A stretch of 46,591 nucleotides of DNA, from assembly GCA_026224805.1 (NCBI GenBank), contig JAMFRN010000080.1, positions 1 through 46,591 of the forward strand, in the 5' to 3' direction. The notes below the pieces were generated by a model. It saw only the letters and a program-made list of their open reading frames with translations. It did not search any database and was not told the DNA's origin. Source of the DNA: Nevskia soli. GTDB taxonomy: Bacteria; Pseudomonadota; Gammaproteobacteria; Nevskiales; Nevskiaceae. A program made the position numbers and the translations under genes. Shown here in pieces: positions 21,212 through 31,972 of the stretch; position 1 is the stretch's first letter; each line of letters begins with the position of its first letter.

Positions 21212-22207
21212 ATGCCACGCCTGCTGCTGACGCCCGGTGAACCCGCAGGTATCGGCCCGGACCTCGCGGTAAACCTAGCGCAGCAGCCGCTGCCGGCGGC
21301 CCTTGCGGTGGTCGCCGACCCTGAGTTGCTGCTGGCGCGCGCGGCTCAACTCGGCCTGCCGCTGCGCATCCGCATTCTCGACGCCGGAGCGGCGCCCAGC
21401 CAGCACCAGCCCGGCGAACTGCAAGTCCTGCCGGTGCCGCTGGCCGCCGCGGTCACCGCGGGCCGGCTCGATCCGCGCAATGTCGCCTATGTGCTGGAAA
21501 CGCTGCGCCTCGCCGCCACCCAGGTGCTGGCCGGCGCCGCCGACGCGCTGGTCACGGCGCCGGTGCACAAGGGCGTGATCAACGACGCCGGCGTGCACTT
21601 CACCGGCCATACCGAATTCCTGGCGGAGCTGTGCCGCTCGCCCACTCCGGTGATGATGCTCGTCGCCGGCACGCTAAGGGTGGCCCTGGCCACCACGCAT
21701 CTGGCGCTGCGCGAAGTGCCGGCGGCGATCACCCGCGAGGGACTGGAAGCCGTACTGCGCGTGTTGCACAGCGACCTGCGCCGCCTCTTCGATATCGCCG
21801 CGCCGCGCATCCTGGTGTGCGGACTCAACCCGCACGCCGGCGAAGGCGGCCATCTCGGGCGGGAGGAAATCGAAGTGATCGCGCCGCTGCTCGAGGCCCT
21901 GCGCGCCGAGGGCATGCAGCTGAGCGGGCCGCTGCCGGCGGATACCCTGTTTACGCCGCGGCAACTGGCCGAGGGTAACGCCGTGCTGGCCATGTATCAC
22001 GACCAGGGCCTGCCGGTGCTGAAGCACGCCGGCTTCGGCGAGGCGGTGAACGTCACCCTGGGCCTGCCCATCATCCGCACCTCGGTGGACCATGGCACCG
22101 CGCTGGAGCTGGCCGGCAGCGGCCGCGCCGAGAGCGGCAGCCTGCGCGCCGCGCTGGAACTGGCCATCGAGCTGGCACATCGGCAGCCGCCCGGAACGGC
22201 GGCATGA
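21212..22207 (+). CDS. pdxA: 4-hydroxythreonine-4-phosphate dehydrogenase
   Basis: A 331-residue cytoplasmic dehydrogenase of DXP-dependent pyridoxal-5'-phosphate synthesis. [14 protein letters not shown] is the N-terminal signature. The metal-binding histidines appear in [27 protein letters not shown] and [13 protein letters not shown]. The length is typical. It overlaps rsmA by four bases (ATGA), so translation is probably coupled, as in the conserved surA-pdxA-rsmA order. Confidence 0.97.
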   Translation: MPRLLLTPGEPAGIGPDLAVNLAQQPLPAALAVVADPELLLARAAQLGLPLRIRILDAGAAPSQHQPGELQVLPVPLAAAVTAGRLDPRNVAYVLETLRLAATQVLAGAADALVTAPVHKGVINDAGVHFTGHTEFLAELCRSPTPVMMLVAGTLRVALATTHLALREVPAAITREGLEAVLRVLHSDLRRLFDIAAPRILVCGLNPHAGEGGHLGREEIEVIAPLLEALRAEGMQLSGPLPADTLFTPRQLAEGNAVLAMYHDQGLPVLKHAGFGEAVNVTLGLPIIRTSVDHGTALELAGSGRAESGSLRAALELAIELAHRQPPGTAA

Positions 22208-22998
22208 GCAACGACCACGCCGCCAAGAAACGCTTCGGCCAGCACTTCCTGCACGATCCGCAGGTGATCGAGCGCATCGTGCGCAGCATCAATCCGCAGC
22301 CGGATGAAGTGCTGGTGGAGATCGGCCCCGGGCTGGGCGCCCTGACCGCACCGCTGCTGCAGCGGCTCGGCCGCCTGCACGTAGTGGAGATCGACCGCGA
22401 TGTGGTGCCGCACCTGCTCGCCGTTTGCGGCGAGGCGCCGGGCCTGCAGCTGCATCTGGCCGACGCGCTGAAATTCGATTACGGCACCCTGGCCGCGCCG
22501 GGCACCAAGCTGCGGCTGGTAGGCAACCTGCCTTACAACATCTCCACGCCGCTGCTGTTCCATTTGCTGCAGTTCGCACCGCAGGTGCGCGACATGCACT
22601 TCATGCTGCAGAAGGAAGTGGTGGATCGTCTCGCCGCCGTTCCCGACACTGACGACTACGGCCGCCTCACCGTCACCGTGGCGGCGCGGGCGCAGGCCGA
22701 CTACCTGTTCGGTGTCGGCCCCGGCGCATTCAACCCGCCGCCCAGGGTGGACTCGGCGGTGGTGCGGATCACGCCGCGGCCGGCGCCGTTCGCCATCGAC
22801 GACCTGCGCTGCTACGACGAACTGGTCACGGCTTCGTTTTCACAGCGGCGCAAGACCTTGGCCAACGGCCTGCGCAAGCTGCTGCCGGCGGAGCAGATCA
22901 GCGCCCTCGGCATCGACCCGCGGGTGCGCGGGGAGACGCTGTCGCCAGAGCAATTTGCCCTGCTCGCCAATCGCTGCAACGCCCTGCGTTCCCTGTAA
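22204..22998 (+). CDS. rsmA: 16S rRNA dimethyladenosine methyltransferase
   Basis: A 264-residue SAM-dependent methylase (KsgA) that dimethylates two adjacent adenosines in helix 45 of 16S rRNA. The signature blocks are intact: [19 protein letters not shown], the SAM motif [15 protein letters not shown], and the catalytic [28 protein letters not shown] marks the C-terminal domain. In many gammaproteobacteria apaG and apaH follow directly; here the next gene is the end of a convergent Tad operon, and apaH is found about 9.3 kb further on. Confidence 0.98.
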   Translation: MSNDHAAKKRFGQHFLHDPQVIERIVRSINPQPDEVLVEIGPGLGALTAPLLQRLGRLHVVEIDRDVVPHLLAVCGEAPGLQLHLADALKFDYGTLAAPGTKLRLVGNLPYNISTPLLFHLLQFAPQVRDMHFMLQKEVVDRLAAVPDTDDYGRLTVTVAARAQADYLFGVGPGAFNPPPRVDSAVVRITPRPAPFAIDDLRCYDELVTASFSQRRKTLANGLRKLLPAEQISALGIDPRVRGETLSPEQFALLANRCNALRSL

Positions 22999-23056
22999 GA
23001 CCCCCGCAGCGAAACGGCCGGAGCCGCGGCAAAGAGCGGGCCGCCACAAATGGAAA

Positions 23057-23078
23057 CCCCGCAGCCGAAGCTGCGGGG
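23057..23078 (-). terminator. Hairpin at the end of the Tad operon
   Basis: A perfect 9-base stem CCCCGCAGC / GCTGCGGGG with a 4-base loop (TTCG on the minus strand) lies 40 bases beyond the last Tad-operon stop and 58 beyond rsmA. On the minus strand it is followed by a short TTT. The convergent position suits a bidirectional transcript end, although the T-run is short. Confidence 0.6.
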
Positions 23079-23117
23079 CATGTTCAAACCAGCCAGTCGC
23101 GGAGTAGCGACTTGGAC

Positions 23118-23477
23118 TTAGGGAGAGGAACTGGAACCACCAGAGCCGCCGCCGCTGGTCTTGAAAGAATCGGACTCGTAACGCTCCGGAATCGGATGCG
23201 TGAAACTCTTCAAGTAACGCTGATAGACCAGCGTGGCAACCTCACCCGGCATTGGCCGCTCGTCGCTCACAGCATAGGTGCCATCGGTTTGGGTCGCCAA
23301 CCACAGGCGGGTCTGCGAGCCAAAACCCTGACCCGCCACCGGAGCCGCCACCGGCGTAGCGACAGGTGCGGCATCGCTGGAAGGGGCTGCGGGCGCACTG
23401 GCCGCAGTGCTGCTATCGGGCTGCGCCAGCGCAGCGAACGGCAAGGTACAGGCTGCCACAATCATCCATCCGCGCAT
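23118..23477 (-). CDS. DUF3613 family exported protein at end of Tad operon
   Basis: A 119-residue protein with a signal peptide (cleavage after LAQ, residue 19), an Ala/Pro-rich linker, a short conserved-looking core (GSQTRLWLATQTDGTYAVSD, then PMPGEVATLVYQRYLKSF) and a Gly/Ser tail. It matches my recollection of DUF3613, a family of unknown function found at the ends of tad loci. GGAGAG lies just before its ATG, inside the end of tadD, and the two genes are one base apart, so it is co-transcribed with the pilus genes. Confidence 0.75.
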   Translation of the reverse strand: MRGWMIVAACTLPFAALAQPDSSTAASAPAAPSSDAAPVATPVAAPVAGQGFGSQTRLWLATQTDGTYAVSDERPMPGEVATLVYQRYLKSFTHPIPERYESDSFKTSGGGSGGSSSSP

Positions 23478-23478
23478 G

Positions 23479-24210
23479 TCACTCTCCTTTCCCGCCAGCC
23501 TGCGGCTTTGGCCGCCTGGCGTTCTGTCTGTCCCGTATCGACTGCGCGGAATCGCGCAAATCCTTCAACCGCTCCGGCGGCACCGTCTCCCGCCCCTCCG
23601 AGTCGTGCGTCAACTGCTCCAACCGCTCCATCGAGCCTTTATTGCCGACCAGCATCATCAGGATGATGAGGTTGTTCTGGCTCTTCAGCTGATTCGGCGC
23701 CAGCTCGGCGGCGGTGGACAACTCCGTCATTGCTTCAGTATAGCGCCCCGCTTCCATCAAGGCATAGCCTAGATCATTGCGGAAATCAACATCCGTCGGC
23801 GCCCCCTCAACGGCCTTGCGGAGGTTACGAATGGCACCGTCCAGGTCGGTCTTCACATAAAGCCGGCCAAGACCGTGATAGGCCTGCGGCGCATAGCGCG
23901 TACCAAGAAGCTGGCGATACAGCGCGTCGGCCTGGGCCACCTGCCCCAAGTGACTGCGGGCGTCGGCCTCCAGCAAGGTCAGCTCATTGGAATGGCTGGT
24001 GCGCTTTTGATCCTCGATATGGGCCAGCGCCGCGTAGTACTGACCACTGTCGAGCATCTGGCGGATAAGGTCGGCATGAATCTCGTCGGGGTTGAGATGC
24101 GGGGCCTGCTGCTCGGGGGGGGGCTGCGACGCGCTCCCGCCACCGTGCGTGGTGGAAGTCGAACACGCGACCATCAACAGCACTGGCAACGGCGCCCAAA
24201 AACACCTCAT
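23479..24210 (-). CDS. tadD: TadD-like TPR lipoprotein
   Basis: A 243-residue protein with a lipobox (VLLMVAC, Cys16) and tetratricopeptide-like helices: LIRQMLDSGQYYAALAHIED, QADALYRQLLGTRYAPQAYH, DVDFRNDLGYALMEAGRYTE and AMTELSTAAELAPNQLKSQN. TadD-type lipoproteins are periplasmic partners thought to help secretin assembly or localisation in Tad pilus machines. Its ATG overlaps the tadC stop (ATGA). The last 35 residues are rich in Arg, Lys and Pro. Confidence 0.88.
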   Translation of the reverse strand: MRCFWAPLPVLLMVACSTSTTHGGGSASQPPPEQQAPHLNPDEIHADLIRQMLDSGQYYAALAHIEDQKRTSHSNELTLLEADARSHLGQVAQADALYRQLLGTRYAPQAYHGLGRLYVKTDLDGAIRNLRKAVEGAPTDVDFRNDLGYALMEAGRYTEAMTELSTAAELAPNQLKSQNNLIILMMLVGNKGSMERLEQLTHDSEGRETVPPERLKDLRDSAQSIRDRQNARRPKPQAGGKGE

Positions 24211-25139
24211 AGTCCCTTGATGGCCTTGATGATCGACACGAATGCCGGCCCTGCGATGAACAGCATCAGGCCCGGAAAGAAAAACAGCACCATCACCACG
24301 GTCATTCGCCCCGAAAGCACGTTGACCCGCTCTCTCAGATCCAGCACCTGCCGTTCTTCGATCACCTTCAGCGCATCGCTCAACGGCTCGCGGATTTCAC
24401 CGCCATACCGATCCACCTGGCGCATCACACCGAGTACGGAGCTAAGATCGTCAACCTTCAAGGATTCGCTCAAAGAGTGCAGAGCTTCCGAACTGTCGGC
24501 GCCTGCTTCGATCTGCCGCAGGACCACCTGGACCTCCCGGCCCAACTCCGGCAGCACCCCGGCGCCTTCACGCACCAGGTTGGTGAATGCCTGGCGGGTG
24601 GACAGGCCCGCGTCATAGAGCATGATCAACAGGTGCACGAACAGCGGCGTTTCCTTGCGGATCCGCTGGCAGCGGGCATTGGCGATACGGCGCAGGATCA
24701 TGCGGGGAATCAGCATGGACAAGGCCACGGCGCCGACGATGACGGCATAGATCCAGGGCGGCTCGAAATATTCGCTCTTGACGAACATCCAGCAAAAAAT
24801 CGCCAGGCCCACCAGCACCACAGGCACCACCGCCTGCAATACATAGTAGCCGACACGCGACTGGGTATCGCGCCAGCCGGCCTGGATCAGCAAACGGGAG
24901 GATTCGCCCTCCTTGTCCACAAGTTGATCGATAGCCCGCCCGCGCCGGGCGAGCCCCTGCAACAAGGGCCGGTCGCTGTCGGGAAAATCGCTATCGGCCG
25001 CGACGTCAGTACCTTCCAGTCGGCGCTGAATGCGACGTTCGCCCTGCGAGGAGAAGATCAGCAGAACCCCAGCCAGAATTGCGATCACTCCAAAGAAGAT
25101 GGCGAGCGAGATCACCGTTGCATAGGTATTGGCGCCCAT
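24207..25139 (-). CDS. tadC: Tad pilus inner-membrane platform protein TadC
   Basis: A 310-residue GspF-domain protein with one N-terminal membrane segment, two more near residues 105-150 and one at the C-terminus. The F-domain motif is visible in LLIMLYDAGLSTRQAFTNLV. With TadB it forms the inner-membrane platform that couples the TadA motor to pilin addition. Its ATG shares a base with the tadB stop (TGATG), consistent with equal expression. Confidence 0.93.
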   Translation of the reverse strand: MGANTYATVISLAIFFGVIAILAGVLLIFSSQGERRIQRRLEGTDVAADSDFPDSDRPLLQGLARRGRAIDQLVDKEGESSRLLIQAGWRDTQSRVGYYVLQAVVPVVLVGLAIFCWMFVKSEYFEPPWIYAVIVGAVALSMLIPRMILRRIANARCQRIRKETPLFVHLLIMLYDAGLSTRQAFTNLVREGAGVLPELGREVQVVLRQIEAGADSSEALHSLSESLKVDDLSSVLGVMRQVDRYGGEIREPLSDALKVIEERQVLDLRERVNVLSGRMTVVMVLFFFPGLMLFIAGPAFVSIIKAIKGL

Positions 25140-26061
25140 CAGTCGTCATCTCCGATCGAGTTCACCATGCGCCACAATATAAGAATGCCGAGCAGGACCC
25201 AGATCACCCCTCCGATCAGCACTTTCTTGCCGGTCGGATCGCTCCACATGGCGTCATAGAACTTGGGGTTGCTGAGATAGATATAAGTGGTCAGACCGAT
25301 CGGCACCGCCGCCAGGATGATGGCCGAGAAGCGGGTTTCGGCGGTCAGGGCACGCAGCTCCCTTGCCGCGGTGCCACGCTGACGAATCGCCAGGATCAGG
25401 CTTTTCAACACCCCGCGCAGGCTGCCGCCATAGCGGCGGTTGACGCTCGCGGCCAGAGACATGATCTTGACGTCACGCAGATTGTAAAGCTCCCCTGCCT
25501 GCGCTAGCACCTGGTCAATCGGCGCTCCCAGCTTGACCTGCCGGCCTACGCTGGTGAACAGGGGCCGCAGCGGATCGTCGCTTTCACGTGCGGAAATGGA
25601 CAGCGACTCTTCCAGGGAATTGCCCGCGGACATTACGCGGATCAGATTTTCCAGAAATCCGGGCAATTGCTCGATGATTCTGGAACGGCGGCGCGCGGCG
25701 CGCTGCAACAGCACCAGATAAATCACCAGCAAGGCGCCGACATTGATCAGCAGGCCGACAAACGGCCCCATCACCAAGAACACCAGCACCAGGAATACGA
25801 TCAAGCCGAGCAACACCAGGACAATTCCTCTGGGCTGGATCTCGGAGCCGGCGCGCCAGAGCAAATGACTAATCCAGCGCACCCCGGGAATGGCCATCTC
25901 CGGACTATCGCCCGCGAACAGGACAGTCGGTCGGTCGGCACCGGCCTGTAACCGGGTCATCACCTCTTCCGAACGCTCCTGCCCCCGCGCCACCGAGAAA
26001 AGCCATGCGGCCGCTCCGAAGAGAGCAAGTGCGATCGCAACGACAATGATCAAGCTCATGC

Positions 26062-26065
<4 letters not shown>
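25139..26065 (-). CDS. tadB: Tad pilus inner-membrane platform protein TadB
   Basis: A 308-residue GspF-domain protein with an N-terminal helix (SLIIVVAIALALFGAAAWLF), a pair of helices near residues 80-125 and a C-terminal helix. LPGFLENLIRVMSAGNSLEE and SLAASVNRRYGGSLRGVL are the conserved TadB/F-domain blocks. It pairs with TadC as the platform of the Flp pilus machine. It overlaps tadA by four bases (ATGA). Confidence 0.93.
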
Positions 26066-27279
<1,214 letters not shown>

Positions 27280-27289
27280 GCTCGCAGCC

Positions 27290-28486
27290 TCAGGCGTTCC
27301 TCAGCCGATCCAGAAAACTCTGCGGAGAAGCCACAATCGGCTGCCCCGAAAGCAGCGAGGTCGCGAGCTTCTTCACGCCCAGAGCATAGGAATCCTTGCG
27401 CGCCAGGGTGTAAAGAGGCTCGCCGGAATTCATCGATACGGAGCGATTGGAGAGGTCGCTTTGCAAGGTCGCGAACAAGGGCAGTTCGAACAATTCGGCC
27501 AGATTCTTCGGCTCCAGACCCAGGCGGCGACGATAGTCGTCCACTACCAGACCGGCACGATCCAGCGAGCAGCCTTCCAGCCGCAATGCGCGCAGCAGGT
27601 GCTTGTTGTGGCGCGAGCGCAGAATCGACTGGTCCGACAGCAGCAGCAGTCGTTCCGCGTCGTTGGCCACGCTGACCAGGGCCGACAGCGGTAGATGCCC
27701 GTCGAGCGCCACCACGATATGGCTGAACAGGCCGCGCAGCACCTGTAACAGCTTGAGCAGTTCGCCGGAATCAATGTTCGGCTGGCCGAGCAGATCCTCC
27801 GGCAGGCTCAGCACGTACAGGCCGCTGCTATGCCGGGTGAAGGCGGTATCGACCAGGCTCTGATCGCAGCGGTAAGCGTCGTTGATGGCGTCGAGCGCAC
27901 TATAAGTGGCGTTGAGATTGAGGAAAATCGCCGCCGCACCGGCCGGATTGGCAACGTCGAACAACAGCACGCGCTCGCTGGGCCCCTGCGTTTCCAGAAT
28001 GCCCAGCGCCAGGTGTTCGGCCAGGAACGCGATGCTCTCGCCCGGATGGGCCGACAGCACGCCGTAAAGCTTGCCCGACTTCTGCGCCGCGGCCTGGCTG
28101 GCCGGGCCGGCGCTGCTGCGGCGCAGCAGCCGCCCGATCTGCAAACCCAGGGTGGCGTCGTCGCGGCGCAGGACGAAGAAATCGCGGGCGCCGGCGCGCA
28201 TCGCGGCCAGCACCCACTGCGGATTGTCGTCGGCGCCCAGGCCAACCACCGGTACCTGCCAATGCTGCTCCAGGAAGCGTTCGACGAACGCGGCGCGCTG
28301 CGCCACATCATGGCTGTCGAATTCGACGAACAGCACATCGACGCGGCCGCGCGCCTCGATCTGTGCCAACGCATCCTGCACGCCGGATACCGGCAGCAGG
28401 GTCACGTCCATGGAGGCGCCAGCGGCGCCCTGCAACCAGCTCTGGTATACCGGATCGTTGGCTACGACGACCGCTTGCGTTTTCAT
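27290..28486 (-). CDS. tadZ: Pilus localisation protein TadZ/CpaE, ATPase site degenerate
   Basis: A 398-residue protein with a receiver-like N-terminal domain (about residues 1-125: VDVLFVEFDSHD, VVGLGADDNPQWVLAAMRAG) and a ParA/MinD-like C-terminal domain (about 140-380). TadZ/CpaE places the pilus machine at the pole. Where ParA relatives have a KGGxGK[ST] Walker A loop, this protein reads GVLSAHPGESIAFLAEHLA with no lysine; the later LLFDVANPAGAAAIF also lacks the usual acidic pair. It is therefore probably not an active ATPase. The start ATG 28486 follows GGGGAG; it lies 29 bases after rcpA. Confidence 0.9.
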   Translation of the reverse strand: MKTQAVVVANDPVYQSWLQGAAGASMDVTLLPVSGVQDALAQIEARGRVDVLFVEFDSHDVAQRAAFVERFLEQHWQVPVVGLGADDNPQWVLAAMRAGARDFFVLRRDDATLGLQIGRLLRRSSAGPASQAAAQKSGKLYGVLSAHPGESIAFLAEHLALGILETQGPSERVLLFDVANPAGAAAIFLNLNATYSALDAINDAYRCDQSLVDTAFTRHSSGLYVLSLPEDLLGQPNIDSGELLKLLQVLRGLFSHIVVALDGHLPLSALVSVANDAERLLLLSDQSILRSRHNKHLLRALRLEGCSLDRAGLVVDDYRRRLGLEPKNLAELFELPLFATLQSDLSNRSVSMNSGEPLYTLARKDSYALGVKKLATSLLSGQPIVASPQSFLDRLRNA

Positions 28487-28515
28487 CGCGGCTCCCCGCG
28501 TCGTCGTTGGGACAA

Positions 28516-29877
28516 TCAGCGGCTGTACCCTTGGTCGCTCTTGGGCTGACCGAAGTCGCCGGTCTCCATGAACATGGTATGCGCAAAACTTGGCCGGTAC
28601 TGATCGAGGGAGGCCCCCGGCAGTTCCGGCAACGGAGAACCCTTGGCGATCGGACGGATCAGATGCGGCGTCACCACCATGATCAACTCGCGATCGGTGC
28701 GATTGATGCTGGTATTGCGGAAGAAGGCACCCAGAACCGGCACATCGCCGAGCCATGGAATCTTGCTGACGTTGTTCACCAGATCGTTGCTGATCAGGCC
28801 GCTGAGGACGAAGGTCTCGCCGTCACCCAGCTCGACCATGGTATCGGTGCGCCGCACGTCGAGGCCGGGGATGGTAATACCGTTGATGCTGATGCCGTTG
28901 GTGTAGTCGAGCTGGCTGACTTCCGGCGCCACCTTGAGGGCAATGCGATTGCGCGCCAGCACCGTCGGCGTCAAATTCAGCCGGATGCCGAATTCCTTGA
29001 AGACGATGGTGATGGAATTGTTGCCGCTGCCGCCGCCGTTCTGCACGGTGGGGAACGGAAATTCGCCGCCGGCCAGGAAGCTGGCTGTCTGCCCGCTCAT
29101 CGCGGTCAGGCTGGGCTCGGCCAGAGTGCGCGCCAAGCCCTCGCTCTCAAGGACGCTCAGCGCCGCGAGATACGAACTGCCGGCGTAGACCAGGTTGAAC
29201 GCGCTCGAGATCGGGATATTGCCGGTGGCGCCGCTAATGACGCCGGCGCCGCCGCCCCCAGTCACGCTACCGATCGCGCCGGGCGTGCCGATTCCGCCGA
29301 CAGTGCCGGCGCTATTGTGAGTGAAGAAATTGAGGCCGAATTCCTGCAGCGCAGTGCGCTGGATATCGACGATCTTGACCTGGCTCAGCACCTGCGTATC
29401 CACAGCCACCGAGGTGTGATCCGCCACTGCCTGCGTTGCACCGTTGCTGCCATTGGCTGCGGGCGCATCGCCGCCGGCAGCCAGCACCGCATCGCGATGC
29501 GCGAGCAGATCGGCGGTGCTGCCGCTGATGCTTCTACTGGCAACCTCCACCTTATAGCTGATCGGCTGCGCCTTGGCATCGCGGCTCCAGACGATCAGGC
29601 TGGTCACGCCGTTCGCCTTGCCGTTCAGCAGCAACTCGCGGCTGTTGATGACACTGACATCGGCGATGGTGGGGTCGGCAACCGCGACGCGGCGGATCGG
29701 CAGCTTCTGGCGCAGCAATTGCTGCGTCCCCACGTCAACCACCACCGTATTTTCATTGATTGCCTGCGCGGCGGCCGGCCCCTGCGCGAGGGCCATTCCG
29801 GACACACTGCAAGCCGCTGCCGTAAGGGCCAATAGTCCTGCTTTAATGACGCATCCGACGCTCTGCGGCAATCGCAT
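28516..29877 (-). CDS. rcpA: Tad pilus secretin RcpA (CpaC)
   Basis: A 453-residue outer-membrane secretin through which the Flp pilus exits. From ATG 29877 (Shine-Dalgarno AAGGGA) it has a signal peptide ending near MALAQG, an N-terminal pilus-secretin domain (KLPIRRVAVADPTIADVSVI, LLLNGKANGVTSLIVW) and a C-terminal secretin domain (GGEFPFPTVQNGG, RTDTMVELGDGETFVLSGLI). A Gly-rich insert lies between (GGIGTPGAIGSVTGGGGAG). An upstream in-frame ATG at 29952 overlaps the rcpC stop (ATGA) but would place 25 residues before the signal peptide, so I prefer 29877. Confidence 0.94.
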   Translation of the reverse strand: MRLPQSVGCVIKAGLLALTAAACSVSGMALAQGPAAAQAINENTVVVDVGTQQLLRQKLPIRRVAVADPTIADVSVINSRELLLNGKANGVTSLIVWSRDAKAQPISYKVEVASRSISGSTADLLAHRDAVLAAGGDAPAANGSNGATQAVADHTSVAVDTQVLSQVKIVDIQRTALQEFGLNFFTHNSAGTVGGIGTPGAIGSVTGGGGAGVISGATGNIPISSAFNLVYAGSSYLAALSVLESEGLARTLAEPSLTAMSGQTASFLAGGEFPFPTVQNGGGSGNNSITIVFKEFGIRLNLTPTVLARNRIALKVAPEVSQLDYTNGISINGITIPGLDVRRTDTMVELGDGETFVLSGLISNDLVNNVSKIPWLGDVPVLGAFFRNTSINRTDRELIMVVTPHLIRPIAKGSPLPELPGASLDQYRPSFAHTMFMETGDFGQPKSDQGYSR

Positions 29878-29948
29878 TATCGTTTCCCTTTGCTGCGCTT
29901 GTTGCGGGCTTTCACCCACCAACGGATTGCAATCCCCAATATTGATCT

Positions 29949-30941
29949 TCATGGGTACACCGTCGAAGCTTTCGACCCGTGATAGATGACGATGCCCTCC
30001 GGGGCTCCCTTGCTAGCGTGCGGCGGCTTCAGCCGTGCAAGCTCGGCGGAGGTATAAGGCATGTCGGGCAAGGGCTGGTCCACGCCCGGCTTGGCCGGAG
30101 CAGTGCTGGCGACCTGATTCAGGCTGCCGCCGGAAACCGGGGTCGGCATCGCGCCGGCAGCTTGCGTACCAGCAGCAGATGGCGCGCCGGCAGGCTGCGC
30201 TTCCGCCACTTGGGCCTGATCCTGGTTGCCATGGAGGGCCAGACGCACATCGCCCAGGCTGGCACCCAGCATGACGCGGGTCACATCCTCGTCCGGCACG
30301 GCCACCACCACGGTGCGCTCATGCCGCTGCTGCGTCGGTTGCTGCTGGTCGCCGTTGGCGCCTTTCGGCACGCTCGGCGGCGGAATGACCTGCTCGTCGG
30401 AACCCAGCACCAGGGCATCCTTGAGCAGGATGCGCGCCTGCGCCGGGTCGACCTTGTTGCTCTGGTCGTTTTTCAGGAAAACCAGTACGTCGACGATGTC
30501 GCCGGGGCGGACGAAACCGCCCACGCCAATCACATCGGTCAGCGTCAGGGAAACCGCCTTGTGCCCCGCCGGAACCAGCTTGGCAATAGGATCCTTGAAT
30601 CCGAGCAGTCGCGGCGTAATCACCGTTCCGGTGTCGATGTCTATATAAGGAGTTTGGCCGGCCACATCATCGATGCTGATGAAGTAGTGCTCGGGAGCGA
30701 CCTCCACGCCTACCACCTTCAGGGAAGCGGGGTCGATCTTTTGGTTGGCAAGCAGCGGCTTGATCGCCATCACCACCTGAATCTGGGAAGTGGCGGGCGC
30801 TGCCTGCGCCTGGCTTGCCTGCTGGGAGGCTTTACTGGCGTTGTCTGCGTAATCATGGCTCATACGGTAGCCAATGACGGCAAGAATGACTGCCAGTACC
30901 ACAAAGACAGCCGCTATGATTTTAATCAGATTACTGCTCAT
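29949..30941 (-). CDS. rcpC: Tad pilus assembly protein RcpC (CpaB)
   Basis: A 330-residue periplasmic protein anchored by one N-terminal helix (LIKIIAAVFVVLAVILAVIG). A SAF domain follows (about residues 55-115: ANQKIDPASLKVVGVEVAPE), then the RcpC/CpaB core (VSLTLTDVIGVGGFVRPGDI, VDVLVFLKN). The C-terminal third is Ala/Pro/Gln-rich. CpaB proteins support secretin assembly or stability. It precedes rcpA in the usual cpaB-cpaC order. Confidence 0.93.
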   Translation of the reverse strand: MSSNLIKIIAAVFVVLAVILAVIGYRMSHDYADNASKASQQASQAQAAPATSQIQVVMAIKPLLANQKIDPASLKVVGVEVAPEHYFISIDDVAGQTPYIDIDTGTVITPRLLGFKDPIAKLVPAGHKAVSLTLTDVIGVGGFVRPGDIVDVLVFLKNDQSNKVDPAQARILLKDALVLGSDEQVIPPPSVPKGANGDQQQPTQQRHERTVVVAVPDEDVTRVMLGASLGDVRLALHGNQDQAQVAEAQPAGAPSAAGTQAAGAMPTPVSGGSLNQVASTAPAKPGVDQPLPDMPYTSAELARLKPPHASKGAPEGIVIYHGSKASTVYP

Positions 30942-31013
30942 CCCTTGGCGACTCCCTTGAACCCCAAACCAACGTTATTTAGCTGAATCTACATCAATTT
31001 TAAGCACACCGCT

Positions 31014-31496
31014 TCAAGTGAAAGCTACGGCGCAAGCGAGAAGGCTGGCCGGCATATAGGGGAAACTGCCCAGATTGTCCGGCAGGTTGAAAGTCGCGAA
31101 AAGCCCCGCGGTATTGAAATTGACCTGAACCGCGAACGTACCGGAGGTGGCGTTGCACCCCGCAGCGTTCGAGGGAATGGAAAGGCGACCTTTTTGGCTA
31201 GTTGGCAACCAGGCCAGGGTATTGTTGATCGCGGCGGTAGCGCTCGCCAGCTGCGCCGAGGCAGTTGCCGCCGCAGGGTTGGTCCCGGTGCTGATCGGCA
31301 CAACCGACACAGCGGCCTGGGCACCTTGTTGAGCGGCAAAATTGATCGATTGCTGCAGGACATAGATATAGGCGTAAACGATACCGCCATAAGCCACGGC
31401 CAGCATGATCGGAAACACGAAAGCGAACTCTACGGCGGAGGCGCCGGTTTGCCCGGAACGCGGGCGAGTCAAGCGTAAACCAGTAAACCTGTTCAT
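31014..31496 (-). CDS. tadE: TadE-like minor pseudopilin
   Basis: A 160-residue protein with the TadE N-terminus: a short basic leader, then GASAVEFAFVFPIMLAVAYG, in which the Glu after the processing Gly-Ala-Ser segment is conserved, followed by a hydrophobic helix. The rest is an exported domain with a Cys pair. TadE-type pseudopilins are processed by TadV and needed for pilus assembly. Its ATG overlaps the tadV stop (ATGA), which decides the start over the longer open frame to 31538. No TadF or TadG partner is present in this operon. Confidence 0.88.
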   Translation of the reverse strand: MNRFTGLRLTRPRSGQTGASAVEFAFVFPIMLAVAYGGIVYAYIYVLQQSINFAAQQGAQAAVSVVPISTGTNPAAATASAQLASATAAINNTLAWLPTSQKGRLSIPSNAAGCNATSGTFAVQVNFNTAGLFATFNLPDNLGSFPYMPASLLACAVAFT

Positions 31497-31957
31497 GAGC
31501 CCCAGCCTGGCAATAGGTAACTGCCTGAAATCACCCAAAGGAATCCTACAACAAGCGCGACCGCGGCGGGTAGGCGCGAAGCGTGATCCCGGTCGTATTT
31601 GGCCAGCATCCCGAACAGGGCGATGAGACCCAAGGTAACCCCGCCAACCAAGAAGGCCTCGAAAGCGCCTGCCCCCCCGAGCAAAAAGCCCTGCAGCCCC
31701 GACAACTTCACGTCTCCGGCCCCCACCTTGCCGAGCAGGTAGCCCGGTAAATAGGGAAGGGTGCCGATACCGAGCCCGATGAGACTCTGCCCGATACCGG
31801 CTCCCAGCAATCCGTGCCGGGCCACCGGAAATACAGCAATGGCCGGCACTGCCACCAACACCAGAAGTACGTTGGGAACCCGCCGCTGCCTCAAGTCAAA
31901 CGCAGCAACGGCGAGTGCCCATCCTGCCAGCAGGCCCGCGATCCACCACGAGCCCAT
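31493..31957 (-). CDS. tadV: Prepilin peptidase TadV (CpaA)
   Basis: A 154-residue, all-helical A24-type aspartic protease that trims Flp and TadE leaders. The two catalytic aspartates are visible in AVAAFDLRQRRVPN (about residue 21) and in the GxGD motif GKVGAGDVKLSG (about 82). It lacks the N-terminal methylase domain of PilD, normal for CpaA. It follows flp by 15 bases. The Shine-Dalgarno sequence before ATG 31957 is weak. Confidence 0.93.
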   Translation of the reverse strand: MGSWWIAGLLAGWALAVAAFDLRQRRVPNVLLVLVAVPAIAVFPVARHGLLGAGIGQSLIGLGIGTLPYLPGYLLGKVGAGDVKLSGLQGFLLGGAGAFEAFLVGGVTLGLIALFGMLAKYDRDHASRLPAAVALVVGFLWVISGSYLLPGWGS

Positions 31958-31972
31958 CGGCGGCGGATTGCC

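Noticed and set aside
19770..21218. A 482-codon minus-strand frame opposite surA
   Set aside because: It shows no family motifs and the typical Leu/Gly/Val/His bias of an antisense shadow; SurA domains are clear on the plus strand.
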